Positions 41,295 through 51,679 of a stretch of DNA of 64,000 bases are shown here, piece by piece. Origin of the DNA: Taudactylus pleione (taxonomy: Eukaryota > Chordata > Amphibia > Anura > Myobatrachidae); NCBI GenBank assembly GCA_031769625.1, contig JAUIMM010000124.1, forward strand, positions 10,304,001-10,368,000. The letters run 5' to 3'. The notes under the pieces were generated by a model. The model was not told where the DNA came from. It ran no database searches and saw only the letters and a program-made list of their open reading frames with translations. The first letter of the stretch is position 1; the number at the start of each line of letters is the position of its first letter. A program made the position numbers and the translations under genes.

Positions 41295-42094
41295 GGCCTG
41301 TATTCAATTTGAGCCGAGCCGGACTTAACGGCGACTTCACCTGTTTTGTAGGTGTTAAAGTATCACGTGCGTGCACGCTTTACCTCGTATTCAATTTGAA
41401 AGTACGCGTAAACGGCACCCGGCGATATTGTAACAAGCGGAAAGTACTGTCATTTTTGGGGAAATCAGCCTGTCACCCCTCAATTGATGCTTAGACGTGG
41501 CGGTTCACTATGGTACCCCCCGATTTGGCTTGCTGAAGGTATTTGGTGTTTTTAAATGGGCTCAATAGCTGCTAAATAGAGTTTTTCTTTACCTGATGCA
41601 GAATAGTATTTAGGAGTATTTTTTCAAGAAAATAACTTATCCCAGGAAATTTGGGGTACTTGAAAATGGGGGTCAGCATATTTAAAAGTTGCTAAAGTGA
41701 AGTTGAAAAATCAAGAAAAATCCAGCTGGTGCAAACACCTGCAATCAAAAAAACACTTGTGGCATACTTGGGGACCCCCCAGAGTCAAGTTTGCTAGTTT
41801 TCAAGTTTGTACCCCGACATCTTCTTATTTTTTTGACACAGAGTAACTTTGGGGGACTGTCTGAAGGCTGCACGGGGGTTCCCAAAACTTTGCACCCCAA
41901 TACCTCAATTCTGCACTTTTTTCCGCCTTCCATTCATAGGCGATACTTTTCCACCTATTACATTGCATTGACTTTCCGCCTAGGCGGTAAGTCTTTCAAA
42001 TTGAATACGGGGTAAACCAAAACAGGCGATAATGACATAATCGGCGGTAACTTAACGCGGATCCGGACTTAACACATCAAATTGAATACGGGCC
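41295..42094. mobile_element. Harbinger-type MITE, 800 bp
   Basis: Ends GGCCTGTATTCAATTTGA and the inverse TCAAATTGAATACGGGCC, flanked by TAA (41292-41294 and 42095-42097). A TAA/TTA target is the Harbinger/PIF signature. The subterminal ATTCAATTTGA motif recurs inside near 41390 and 41997, suggesting transposase-binding repeats. Non-coding. Confidence 0.8.
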
Positions 42095-42194
42095 TAAAAC
42101 CAGTGACTGTCATACCACTTTGAATATTTACACTCACTGTATACATATACTATAAAAACTTGACTGAATTACTATCCTATTATGTATTAGGATA

Positions 42195-42198
<4 letters not shown>

Positions 42199-42234
<36 letters not shown>

Positions 42235-42240
42235 TATATG

Positions 42241-42274
<34 letters not shown>

Positions 42275-42280
42275 TATATG
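42199..42280. repeat. (TA)n microsatellite
   Basis: Almost pure TA dinucleotide tract with a few TGTA interruptions. Confidence 0.95.
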
Positions 42281-42453
42281 TATGCTGTGCGCAGGGACAG
42301 AGTACTTAAATATTTCTGTTTAAGTTAGATGTTAGTTTGCTATATGGTGTTTTTTCTATTTAATCATGAATTGTAGTTGTTTGTTTAATAAAGATCATTA
42401 TATTATTATTTTACATACTATTTGTGTTTTATTCTCTAGCCAAAAATGTCTTA

Positions 42454-42500
42454 AGCAGCCCATACACGGTGCGATTTTTTACACAATGTGAACGATTTAG
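42454..42500. repeat. Harbinger left terminal inverted repeat
   Basis: AGCAGCCCATACACGGTGCG and following pairs with 51630-51676. Subterminal ATCGTACATCG-like motifs repeat to about 42700. Confidence 0.85.
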
Positions 42501-42834
42501 ATCGATTGTAATGACCAATCGTGCACATCGTGTGTAGTTTTTGCCCATTTACGATTACGATGCGCGTCCCCACCGTCGTAGATCTGCATTGTACATCGTA
42601 TGGGAAAACCGTAAGATTACGACCTGTTGTGTACGATGTGACACACATCGTAGTAGTTTTTGAGTATTTACGATCCGATGTACGATGTACGAGGTCTTGC
42701 AAAATCACTGGCCACTCCCCTTCTCCATTTTGAGATTGAGAGACATAACGGAGAACAGCTAGCAGCATCGTGCTCATTGTGAGCCTTGGCAAGTGAGTAT
42801 TTACAGTATGTACTATACAAGCTACCCTGTAACC

Positions 42835-43262
42835 ACTGTGCCACCAGTGTTTATTTCCCTGGCACACTTGCTTATACCACGGTGCCACCAATGTTTTATT
42901 GTACCCTGGCACACCCTTGTTTATACCACTGTACCACCAATTTTTTATTGTATCCTGGCACACCCTTGTTTATACCACTGTGCCACCAATGTTTTAATGT
43001 ACCCTGGCACACTTGTTTATACCACTGTGCCACCAATGTTTTATTGTACCCTTGCACACCCTTGTTTATACCACTGTGCCACAAATGTTTTAATGTACCC
43101 TGGCACACTGTTGTTTATACCACTGTGCCACCAATGTTTAATTGTACCCTGGTACACTGTTGTTTATACCACTGTGCCACAAATGTTTAATTGTACCCTG
43201 GCACACCCTTGTTTATACCACTGTGCCACAAATGTTTAATTGTACCATGGCACACCCTTATT
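42835..43262. repeat. 50-bp minisatellite inside Harbinger
   Basis: About nine units of roughly 50 bp (CTTGTTTATACCACTGTGCC plus ACCAATGTTTTATTGTACCC and TGGCACACC). Open frames across it are repeat artefacts. Confidence 0.9.
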
Positions 43263-43453
43263 TAGATATTAACGGAGCAATTTTTTTTTTTAGAATATTT
43301 TTCATAAAGTTTAGAACTATTCAACTTTATAAACTGTAAAACTGAAACTGTCATAAACATTTTCAAACAAACTGTGTTAAAGGAGATTTTTATACAGTTT
43401 TGAATGTCAAAGGCTATATGTTTACGCAGTTTATGTTTTTTATTTCACCAAAA

Positions 43454-43880
43454 ATGACAAGAATTAGAGAACTGCAGTTCATCACGGGCTTCTTGGAGTT
43501 GTACAGGACCCATGAGTGCCTATGGAAAATTAAGACCAAGGATTATATGAACAAGCAAAAAAAGTCTGCTGCTATTGAAGAAATGGTGACCTTCAGCCTC
43601 AGGTATCACGACGAGGCAACCCCCAAATGGGTCAAACTGAGGATCCAGAACTTGTGGACAGTTTATGTGAGGGAGAGGAAGAAGGAAACTGACTCCCGGG
43701 CATCTGGAGCGGGGGCAGATGATATCTACAATAGTACGTTATGGTACTATCAACTTCTGTAGTTCCTCCATGAAGTGGGGCCACAGCGTGAATCCAGAAG
43801 TATTTTAGTGGACGCGGTCCCTGAGGAGGAGTCTTCTGAGAGCTTAGGGAATGAACCTCCGTCCTTTCTGGATCTTGTAA
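43454..43880 (+). pseudogene. Harbinger ORF1, MADF/Myb-like DNA-binding protein, 5' part
   Basis: From ATG at 43454: MTRIRELQFITGFLELYRTH, then ECLWKIKTKDYMNKQKK, AIEEMVTF and WVKLRIQNLWTVYVRERKK, a MADF (Myb/SANT-like) domain over about residues 1-85. Such proteins bind element ends and bring the transposase to the nucleus. A TAG at 43760 (before FLHEVGPQRESRS) breaks the frame, then coding-like sequence rich in Glu/Ser runs to TTGTAAGT at 43876, a plausible splice donor. Confidence 0.8.
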
Positions 43881-43942
43881 GTTTATTTAATATTGTCTTT
43901 TATCGTATGTTGTCCTCCTGCCATGGTACTGCCCCCACTCCT

Positions 43943-44465
43943 TTAAAGTAGACCAGGTATTCCTCCCTGACCTGTTTTGCCTGTGCAGTTGGTAGTCTCC
44001 CTCACTGTGGGTGTTGTGACAGAGGGTATTTGGGCAATCTCGTGTGGTTGTTCCTGTTCGTCCAAGCTCATAGCTGTTGGTTCAAGTTGGTTGGTTTTTT
44101 TGGCCCGCAAAAAATTGTGTAGGATACAACAGGCCATGACCAATCAATTTTGTCCACACGAAGGTTTATAGTCGTATGGAAAATCTAGAAACGACTACAC
44201 ATAATTCCAAAAGCATTTTCAACTATTCACCGGTCCTGGATAGGCGATAGTTGAAAATGCATTTTTCTATGGTCAGTCCCCTTTGTCCATACGGCTTCAT
44301 TAAATGTTCATGAACAGCAAAGGCCTCGTCTACCACAAACACATAGTTCAGGCCGTACTTCGTATCTGCTGTTGTCGGCAATTTTAGACGGTGGTGAGTT
44401 GGTCATAAAATTCCATTAGCTTGAAGGAACCACCATCGGATGCATGTCCATTTTTTCCCACACCT
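43943..44465 (-). pseudogene. Harbinger transposase, C-terminal part
   Basis: The minus strand reads LNYVFVVDEAFAVHEHLMKP near 44345, then GQRGLTIEKCIFNYRLSRT near 44270, a damaged ENAFGI block, and MVMACCILHNFLRAKK at 44143-44090 with a short tail. DEAF and the final helix (ACCILHNFLR) are typical of the DDE_4 transposase family. It lies antisense between the two parts of ORF1. It carries stops and frameshifts, and the rest of the enzyme is at 50820-51243. Confidence 0.8.
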
Positions 44466-44478
44466 ATAATCTGCTACT

Positions 44479-44748
44479 TTGGAGTTTGACACAAGTGCAA
44501 GCCCACAGTTAACCCAGCCTGCTGAAGTTGTGCCAGAAGTGGCGGAGCCACCACGCTGTATCCAAAGAACAACAGGCTGTAACCAGCCACTGCCAGCCCC
44601 TGATCACCTACTACAGCAGGTAAAGCAGGCCCTAGCCAAACCACCAGATCAATTTGATAGTCTGGGTTTACATGTGGCCAACACTCTCTGTGCCATGGAT
44701 GTGGATCAACAATTTGAAAATTGAAGCAATTTGAAAATTCTTCCAGGG
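44479..44748 (+). pseudogene. Harbinger ORF1, 3' part
   Basis: Plus strand, open for about 80 codons: LTQPAEVVPEVAEPP, DHLLQQVKQALAKPPDQFDS, LGLHVANTLCAMD. A C-terminal helix of this kind follows the MADF domain in Harbinger ORF1 and BESS-like proteins. It is probably the second exon of the gene begun at 43454. Truncated by the insert starting at 44749. Confidence 0.55.
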
Positions 44749-45336
44749 CAGTAGCGCACGCAGGGGGGGTTTCTGAGTACCCAAAAGTCCCCCCTGATGG
44801 ACCAAATTTGTTTTTTAGAGACGGAGACAGCACTGTCTCCATCTCTGCACTGCCTACGGGCATGACAGAACTGCAGCGGTTCCACAGACAGAGAGCTCTG
44901 ATTAGCAGAGCTCTCTACAAAGAATACATGTGCAGCCGCAGCGGGCCGGTGGCACTGCTATGTGTCACAGTTCCTGCTGTGCTATGATTGTCTGGGGGCA
45001 TCTCAGTTCGGTGGCAGTGGGGGGGTGGAGCAGCCGCATCTTCCGGTCACTGTTCCCGGCCGGCTCCCGCTGTTTCCCGTCATGCTGTGCGGATGCTCCC
45101 ATGAAGGGCCATGATGGGCCATCGCTGTGGTTGTCGTCCTGGTGCAGTTGCTCCAACGGGCCTGGCTCAGCTCCAAGTCCTATGTCTTCAGCCGGGAGGG
45201 AGCTGCAGCCCATGCCAAGCAGCAGCAGCTCCGCTCGCGTGGGCTCCGGTGGTGACCCTCCTTCTTCTCAGCCCTCGGCCCTCATACTGATGTTTATGTA
45301 TGTATGTATGCTGTGTATAAGTATGTATATATCTTA
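44749..45336. mobile_element. Repeat element start (CAGTAGCGCACGC type)
   Basis: CAGTAGCGCACGCAGGGGGG at the break in ORF1 looks like an hAT-type terminus. GC-rich non-coding sequence follows, then (TATG)n at about 45285. The right end was not found, perhaps beyond 48.7 kb. Confidence 0.45.
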
Positions 45337-45344
45337 TGTGTAAG

Positions 45345-46574
45345 CAGGGGCATAACTAGACCTAGGGGGGCCCCATAGCAAAACTTTCATGGGCCCCCCT
45401 AGGTCCCCACCCCTAAGCCCCTCCCCCCCTCCCCAAGCAGGACCAGACCCAGGTCGAGTTTCTGGAGCCCCCACCTTGTCACTGAGCAGTATATATATAT
45501 TTGCAAGTTTGGCTTACCAAGTTACCACATGTCTGGAGTGTGTAGTCTCTGGGGAGTAGTTTTAGCCGTCCCTGCACTGTTAATCATTCTTTGTGGTGCA
45601 GTCAGCTGCAGGGAGAAGGGTGGATTCTGGCTGCAGTAGAAGGTTGATTTTGGGCTGCAGGGGGAAGGAGGCATTTGGGTTGCATTGCAGTGAGAAGGAG
45701 TGATTGGGGCTTAGCTGCACGGTGATGGAGGGATTCCAGTTGCACTGTAGGCAGTGCAAGGAGCAGGAGCGATTGGGCCTACTACACGGTGAAGAAGGGA
45801 TTTGGGTTGCACTATTCTTCATTGCAGGGAGGAGTGATTGGTTCTGCGCTGCAGGGAGAAGGAGGATTTGAGGCTGCGCTGCACTACACGTTGAAGGAAG
45901 GATTCGGGCTGCGCTGTTCTCTACAGGGAGAAGGAAAACTTTGGGGCTGCATTGCAGGAAGAAGGAGAAGGTTGGGCTGCGCTGCTCTGCCAGGAGAAGG
46001 AAAAATTTGAGGCTGTAGAGGGGCAGGGAGTTGGGCTGCAGTGCAGCATCCTTGAAAGAAAGCCTTGTGAGACCCATACTGTTTAGCTCTGCAGTGCTGA
46101 ACTGTCAAACGGACCAGAGGCAGGGAAACACTGCCTGCCTATCTAGTGATCAGTTGGTTTGTTTGTGGGGGCACTCATATTATAAGGTGGCTGCCCCTGT
46201 TTGGCCACTCCACTCGAATGTCCCTTGAGCTGCCCATGCCCCCCCACACCCTCCTCACTACCCTCTTCTCTACTTACCTGCTCAGTGGTTGCGGTGCACA
46301 GGGCAGGCACACCACCACTCCCGGTCAGTTTCCTCTCTTATTGACTGATGCTGGGAGGATCCTCCTCCCAGTATAAGTCAATGAAGGGAAGCCGACAGCG
46401 GAGACGCTCAAGAGGACGTGACCACAGAGGGGGGGCCCGCTACCAATGAGCAGGTAAAGCAAGAAGAGGGGAGGAGCACAGACTGAGGCCTGGCACTGTA
46501 GGTGCAAGGGGAGGTCCGGGCCCCGGGTAGGTCCGGGCCCCATAGCAGCTGCACCTACGGTAGTTACGCCACTG
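45345..46574. mobile_element. hAT-type MITE A with 8-bp target duplication
   Basis: 1230 bp, ends CAGGGGCATAACTAG and GTAGTTACGCCACTG, flanked by a perfect duplication TGTGTAAG (45337-45344 and 46575-46582). Non-coding. It contains a decayed tandem (GAAGGAGxxATTxGGGCTGC type, about 30 bp) at 45600-46030. Confidence 0.9.
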
Positions 46575-46785
46575 TGTGTAAGTATACTTGTGTGTGTGTA
46601 TGCTGTGTATAAGTATACTTGTGTGTGTATATAAGTATGCTAATGTTGGTGTGTGTGTCTGTGTGTATGCTGTGCGTGAGTATGCTTAGAAGGAGTGTGT
46701 GTATGCTGTGTATAAGTATACTTGTGTGTGTGTATAAGTATGCTAATGTTTGTATGTTTGTGTGTCTGTGTGTCTGCTGTGCGTA
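46575..46785. repeat. Compound TG-rich microsatellite
   Basis: Units such as GTGTGTATGCTGTGTATAAG and TATACTTGTG. It continues at 45285-45344 and 48557-48727, so the two hAT MITEs have inserted into one repeat tract. Confidence 0.85.
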
Positions 46786-48556
46786 CAGTGGCGTAACTAC
46801 TGCCCCCGCAGCCCCCGCGGTGGCTTGGAGGTGCTGGGTAGCTTGGGGGTGACGGGGGCAGTAGTAGTAACTATGGAGGGGGTGCGGTCGCACCTCCTGC
46901 ACCCTCCATCTGCCGGGCACCCGCTGAGTGTGTTACCAGCGGGCGCCCAGCTCCTATGCAAACCCCTGGCGGCAGCTGGAGGACGGAGCTCCCTCCATCT
47001 TCCGGGTCCCACAGGGCACTATGGGAGTGACGTCATGACATCACTCCCATAGTGCCGAGGAGCGGACACGGGGACGGAGCTCAGGAGTGAGCTCCGTCTT
47101 CCGGGTCCCACAGAGCACTATGGGAGTGACGTAATGATGTCACTCCCATAGTGCCGAGGAGCGGATGCCGGGGTATGGACGGCAGCAGCACTGGAGCGGG
47201 GATAAAGGTAAGTGTTTGTGTTTTTTTCTTTTGTGTGTGTGTGTGTTTGTTTGTGTGCATGCGAGTGGGGGGGAGCAACTACAGGCGGCTAACTACAGGC
47301 AGCTAACTACAGAGGGCTAACTACAGGCGGCTAACTACAGGCGGCTAACTACAGGGGGCTAACTACAGGGGGCTAACTACTAGAAGGGGCACTACAGGGG
47401 GCTAACTACTAGAAGGGGCACTACAGGGGGCTAACTACTAGAAGGGGCACTCCAGGGGCCCCCAGCATAATGGGCACTACTACAGGGGGCCCTGCATAAT
47501 GGGCACTACTACAGGGGGCCCTGCATAATGGGCACTACTACAGGGGGCCCCAGCATAATGGGCACTACTACAGGGGGCCCTGCATAATGGGCACTACTAC
47601 AGGGGGCCCTGCATAATGGGCACTACTACAGGGGGCATTGCATAAGGGGCACTACTACAGGGGGCCCCAGCATAATGGGCACTACTACAGGGGGCCCTGC
47701 ATAATGGGCACTACTACAGGGGGCCCTGCATAATGGGCACTACTACAGGGGGCATTGCATAAGGGGCACTACTACAGGGGGCATTGCATAATGGGCATTA
47801 CTACAGGGGGCATTGCATAAGGGGCACTACTACAGGGGGCATTGCATAATGGGCACTACTACAGGGGACATTGCATAATGGGCACTACTTCAGGGGACAT
47901 TGCAAAAGGAGTACTACTACAGGGGGCATTGCATAAGGGGCACTACTACAGGTGGCATTGCATAAGGGGCACTAGTATAGGGGGCATTGCATTTTGGGGC
48001 ACAACTACAGGGGGCACTGTTTAAGGGGCACTAATTTGATACACAGTTTACAGGTTATAAACTCTGTTCCCAATAATCTGGTTCTACACGGACATAAAAA
48101 CTGTGCAACCTGTCTTGAGCTGAGGTGACGGACTGGCAGGAGCAGAAAGGAGGGTTGGTGAAGTAGATCTGTCAGGGTGGGATGTAATGGGCATTACTGT
48201 TTGGCATAATGTGTATTTGGCATTACTGTGTGCACAATGTGCTATTAGGGGCATTACTGTGTGGCATATGTGTAAGGGGCATTACTGTGTGGCATAATGT
48301 GTTGTATGTGGCATTATTGTGTGGGATGTGTAAGGGGCATTGCTGTGTGGCATAATGTGTTGTAAGGGGCATTCCGGTGTGGCACACTGTGTTATAAGTG
48401 GCATTACTTAGTGTGTCATAATGTGTAAGGCACGTTGCTGTATCATGTAACCACACACCTTAAACGTAGTCTTTGGGTGTGTTTGATCTTTGGGCGGGGG
48501 GCGGGCGCCTGAAACTTTTTTGGCATGGGGGAGCAAAATTTATAGTTAGGCCACTG
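46786..48556. mobile_element. hAT-type MITE B with internal tandem arrays
   Basis: 1771 bp, ends CAGTGGCGTAACTAC and ATAGTTAGGCCACTG. Flanks TGTGCGTA and TGTGTGTG form an imperfect 8-bp duplication. Inside: a direct pair of about 70 bp, each copy holding a foldback around CTATGGGAGTGACGT (46995-47065 and 47095-47165), a 15-bp array (GGGGGCTAACTACAG, 47281-47460), a 28-bp array (GGGCCCTGCATAATGGGCAC plus TACTACAG, 47461-48025) and a GGCATTACTGTGTGGCATAA array (48190-48440). Confidence 0.85.
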
Positions 48557-48727
48557 TGTGTGTGAGTATGCTTAGAAGGGGTGTGTGTATGCTGTGTATA
48601 AGTATACTTGTGTGTGTATAAGTATGCTAATGTTTGTATGTTTGTGTGTCTGTGTGTATGCTTAGAAGGGGTGTGTGTGTGTATGCTGTGCATTTGCACA
48701 TTATTTTGTGTGCATGCTGTGTGTATA

Positions 48728-48732
48728 TATAT

Positions 48733-48772
<40 letters not shown>
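48728..48772. repeat. (AT)n microsatellite
   Basis: Pure AT tract after TGTGTATATATATGG. Confidence 0.95.
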
Positions 48773-48775
<3 letters not shown>

Positions 48776-48939
48776 CCAATGTGATGGCTATGGCGCCAGC
48801 CAATAACAGTATATAAATAAATAAAATAAACAATTATGAATATTTTACTATAGTGAAGAATACAACAGGACGCTCTACCTAAACATGTCAGCTGGATATC
48901 AGTCATATGGATTGGGGCATAAATCCCAAACAGAAATAT

Positions 48940-49038
48940 GGAAACGGTGAAAGATACAGCGACAGGCGTCTCTAATGATGAAAGTGCACAGTGCAATAAA
49001 TATAAAATAAAAACAATTTATTCAAAATTCATAAGGAC
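48940..49038. repeat. Inverted repeat arm, left
   Basis: GGAAACGGTGAAAGATACAG and following is complementary to 50001-50100 with few mismatches. Confidence 0.85.
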
Positions 49039-49172
49039 ATTAGCTTTCTAGTGAAAATGACAGAGGAGGGGATTGTAGATAAAACTCATATTTAATCATG
49101 GAACAAGGGTAGAGAGTTAGATCCATACAGAGACCCAGTGACTGTCTCACGCCCTGTTTTAAATATGTATGG

Positions 49173-49262
49173 ACGCTACAACACCTGGTATTCCCAGGAG
49201 GTCTCCCATCCCAGTACTGGCCAGGCCCACATATGCTTAGCTTCCAAGATCGAACGCGATTC
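49173..49262 (-). pseudogene. 5S rRNA-like segment
   Basis: The minus strand reads TCGATCTTGGAAGCTAAGCA, GGGCCTGGCCAGTACTGGGA, TGGGAGACCTCCTGGGAATA, CCAGGTGTTGTAG. This closely follows the vertebrate 5S rRNA box A to 3' end and is the best of the three 5S-like copies in the window. The 5' third is absent, so it is not a 5S gene. Confidence 0.85.
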
Positions 49263-49656
49263 CTGGACGCTTACTAGGAGAATGGACGCCGCGTGGAGCC
49301 TACAGTGAGGGCAGAAGTCGTGTACATCAAGTGGATGTCGAACTCATTGCCATGGGTCTCCGTCTAGATCTGGAAGAGGGTGGATGTTGGTGCTAAGGGC
49401 AGAAATTCACCTCTATTGGGCGGAAGTAACCGCCAAGCTAAACGCTTATTTTTATATAATTTTAGCATTATGTGGACATTACTGGAATCCTTTTTCATTT
49501 TTTAAATAATGCATTGCCACATAGGAGTGCTTTGGAATTTCCTTTTTGTTAGATCCCATCGTTATATGAGGATATGAGGTCATCAATTGACCTAAGGTGG
49601 ATTAATCAGTTCTGTTTAAACCTGGTATAAATATGGACTTAGGTTTGCTAGCTATC

Positions 49657-49702
49657 ATCCCTTGAAAAAGTCCCATTGGATGAAACGCGTTGGGGGGCTG
49701 CA
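49657..49702 (+). ncRNA. Hammerhead-like motif
   Basis: CCC, TTGAAAA, A, GTCC-CATT-GGAT, GAAAC, GCGTT, GGGG. Stems I and II pair well. Core position 3 is U and position 8 is A, so it is probably inactive. Confidence 0.45.
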
Positions 49703-50000
49703 CGCTTGCCTTTGAGTTAACAAGATAAGCACTTTTATCTACTGCTGCTTTTAGAACCTAATTCTCTGTTTATTTATTTTTAGTATATATTATTGGGCCT
49801 GTGCAATATATACTATTGTCTATCTGCACTGTATTCAATTATTATGGTGCTGAGACTTGTTGACCTGCATTTTTAATATAGTTTATGATTAATTAGTTTA
49901 ATCTGTGCTCCTTTATATTATACCAACTAGCTTGACACTTTTAAAGGATCAATTCGTATTTTGTATCATTCTGTGCGCTTTATTTGTTTATTTAGATTAT

Positions 50001-50098
50001 GTCCTTATGAATTTTGAATAAATTGTTTTGTATTTTATATTTATTGCACTGTGCACTTTCATCATTAGAGACGCCTGTTGCTGTATCTTTCACCGTTT

Positions 50099-50100
<2 letters not shown>
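50001..50100. repeat. Inverted repeat arm, right
   Basis: Partner of 48940-49038; ends CACCGTTTCC directly before (AT)n at 50101-50141. Confidence 0.85.

Positions 50101-50141
<41 letters not shown>
50101..50141. repeat. (AT)n microsatellite
   Basis: Pure AT tract adjoining the inverted arm. Confidence 0.95.
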
Positions 50142-50143
<2 letters not shown>

Positions 50144-50819
50144 GTGTGGAAACCCTCCTTAAAAATCCTGCGTTTGCCAATACAGGGTGATAAAGGAGCC
50201 AATACTCATCTCCGCAACCAAAGCAGGCCATGGATATATGGCAGAGCCTTTATTTCCACCACCAACCTGTCAGGACACTGGAAGAATGGCCCAAACACCA
50301 TCCCAACCCATGCCCCCCCCCACCTACAGTATGCCTAAGGCATCCTACCCCTCAACATCCTCCTCTTCAAAGGTGCTTTATTGTGCCATGTTGTCTGGGG
50401 TTGAGGAGGAACCCCATTTACTAAATTATTCTTAAATTAAACATTCAGGCAGTTTTTTGTTGCCCAATACCTGCTGCAGGATATAGGGTGCGGACGATGC
50501 AGTTTGGAGAGGGTGACCAAATGCAGCGCAAGGGCAGATTGTGGTTTTTGCACTCTTAAACCCATCATCTGACACACCCTATACCCTGCAGCGGGCTATC
50601 TATTGGGCATCCAAAAATTGGTTGATGCCCAAGTTATTTTCTGTGACAGTTATATGTGTGTTCCTGTAAAGGGAAAAAAATTACATGAAGGAATATTTCC
50701 TAGCCACTGTATCAGCCAGTACTTTAAAGCATGATATATACTAGTTTGACTAATATAAAGACCATGTTGGTTTTGTTGTACCCCTAATAAACAATGATTA
50801 CACACCGTTAAATACAGCC
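50142..50819. other. Harbinger internal sequence, unassigned
   Basis: Probably Harbinger intron or inter-gene sequence. Short open frames (for example 50078-50338) show no known domain. Confidence 0.4.
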
Positions 50820-51243
50820 ATGTTGGTTGTTACATATGTGTTTCCAAACAATAAAAAAAAAATTTGCACAAAAATACATGTTTTTTTTCACCTTGAAGTA
50901 CTGGAACTTCAGGCCTTTCACAATGGTCTCACAGGTCTCCGGAATGATACGCCCGTGCAGAAATGCGGGTCCCAAATTTCAGGTCTTCAAATTACCTCCC
51001 TGTAGCCAGGTACCTCAGGGTAGCCACCGACCTCTCCTCAGCTGGAGTTGCCATCCTCATGCTGGTGTCTTGCCTCTGGATTTTGGGGGTCACCAGACGC
51101 AGCAACTCCTGGAATGTGGCGTCATCCATCCGCATGTAGTTGCGATAATTGTCCGGGTTGTTCTCCCTAATCTCCATCAGCAGGGGCATATGGGAGCTGC
51201 TCGCCCTCCTCATCAGCCACTCCTTGGTCCAGCAAGACCGCAC
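50820..51243 (-). pseudogene. Harbinger transposase, N-terminal part
   Basis: The minus strand from ATG at 51243 gives MRSCWTKEWLMRRASSSHMP, then LMEIRENNPDNYRNYMRMDD, TFQELLRLVTPKIQRQDT, RMATPAEERSVATLRYLATG. After one frame break it continues with IIPETCETIVKGLKFQYFKVK near 50900. This is the N-terminal and early catalytic region of a Harbinger DDE_4 transposase. The remaining exon(s) up to DEAF are missing or displaced; the C-terminal part is at 43943-44465. It recognises and cuts TTA-flanked ends in functional relatives. Confidence 0.85.
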
Positions 51244-51629
51244 CCTCCTCCTCTCCTTAGGCCCTACACCTTACAGCCTCAGATAGCCATAGGTAGCAGA
51301 AGCTTATGGCGATAGGAATCCATCAGAAAGAAGAATACACACACTTTGTAAAAGGCAAGCCTTCAAACAAAGCAATACACACTAGCAAAGTACAGCAGTG
51401 TATAAAACCAAGCCTCACTAGTCACTGTGCAGAGTGTGCACAGATGTAAAATGGATACTGCCTTTTATATCGCCTAGCTAATCCCTCCCCTATTCAAATT
51501 CCTTAGATGTATTGTTAGGTGTTTAGCAAAAAACGATGCATTGCTTACGATTTGAAATCGGAAACAACGCATCGGATCGTATGTCCAATCGTACGCCATT
51601 TTTACTCATCGTAGAGAGAATTTCAAGGG

Positions 51630-51676
51630 AAATTGGACATCTTACCAACTGAAAATCGCACCGTGTATGGGCCGCT
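51630..51676. repeat. Harbinger right terminal inverted repeat
   Basis: AAAATCGCACCGTGTATGGG ending GCCGCT, followed by TTA; inverse of 42454-42500. Confidence 0.85.
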
Positions 51677-51679
51677 TTA

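Larger units (their letters stand above)
48780..50100 (+). mobile_element. Compact Penelope-type element with 5S-like segment
   Basis: Inverted arms of about 100 bp (48940-49038 and 50001-50100) enclose a 5S-like segment at 49173-49262 (minus), a GC-rich block with GGGCGGAAGT near 49420 and a hammerhead-like motif at 49657-49702. Layout and motifs repeat those of the PLE copy at 16219-18739. No coding. (AT)n tracts lie outside the left arm and directly beside the right arm. Confidence 0.55.
42454..51676. mobile_element. Harbinger DNA transposon, enlarged by nested inserts
   Basis: Terminal repeats AGCAGCCCATACACGGTGCG and its inverse CGCACCGTGTATGGGCCGCT lie at 42454 and 51676, with TTA duplications at 42451-42453 and 51677-51679. 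It carries a MADF ORF1 on the plus strand and transposase pieces on the minus strand, the two genes Harbinger elements need. About 6 kb of the span consists of later insertions (44749-50141). Confidence 0.85.

Noticed and set aside
47028..47035. TGACGTCA as a CRE regulatory site
   Set aside because: It forms part of a longer foldback in a MITE, and the second copy has lost it (TGACGTAA). No nearby gene.
48627..48833. Tyr-Ile repeat peptide
   Set aside because: Translation of an (AT)n microsatellite; the same applies at 50078-50231.
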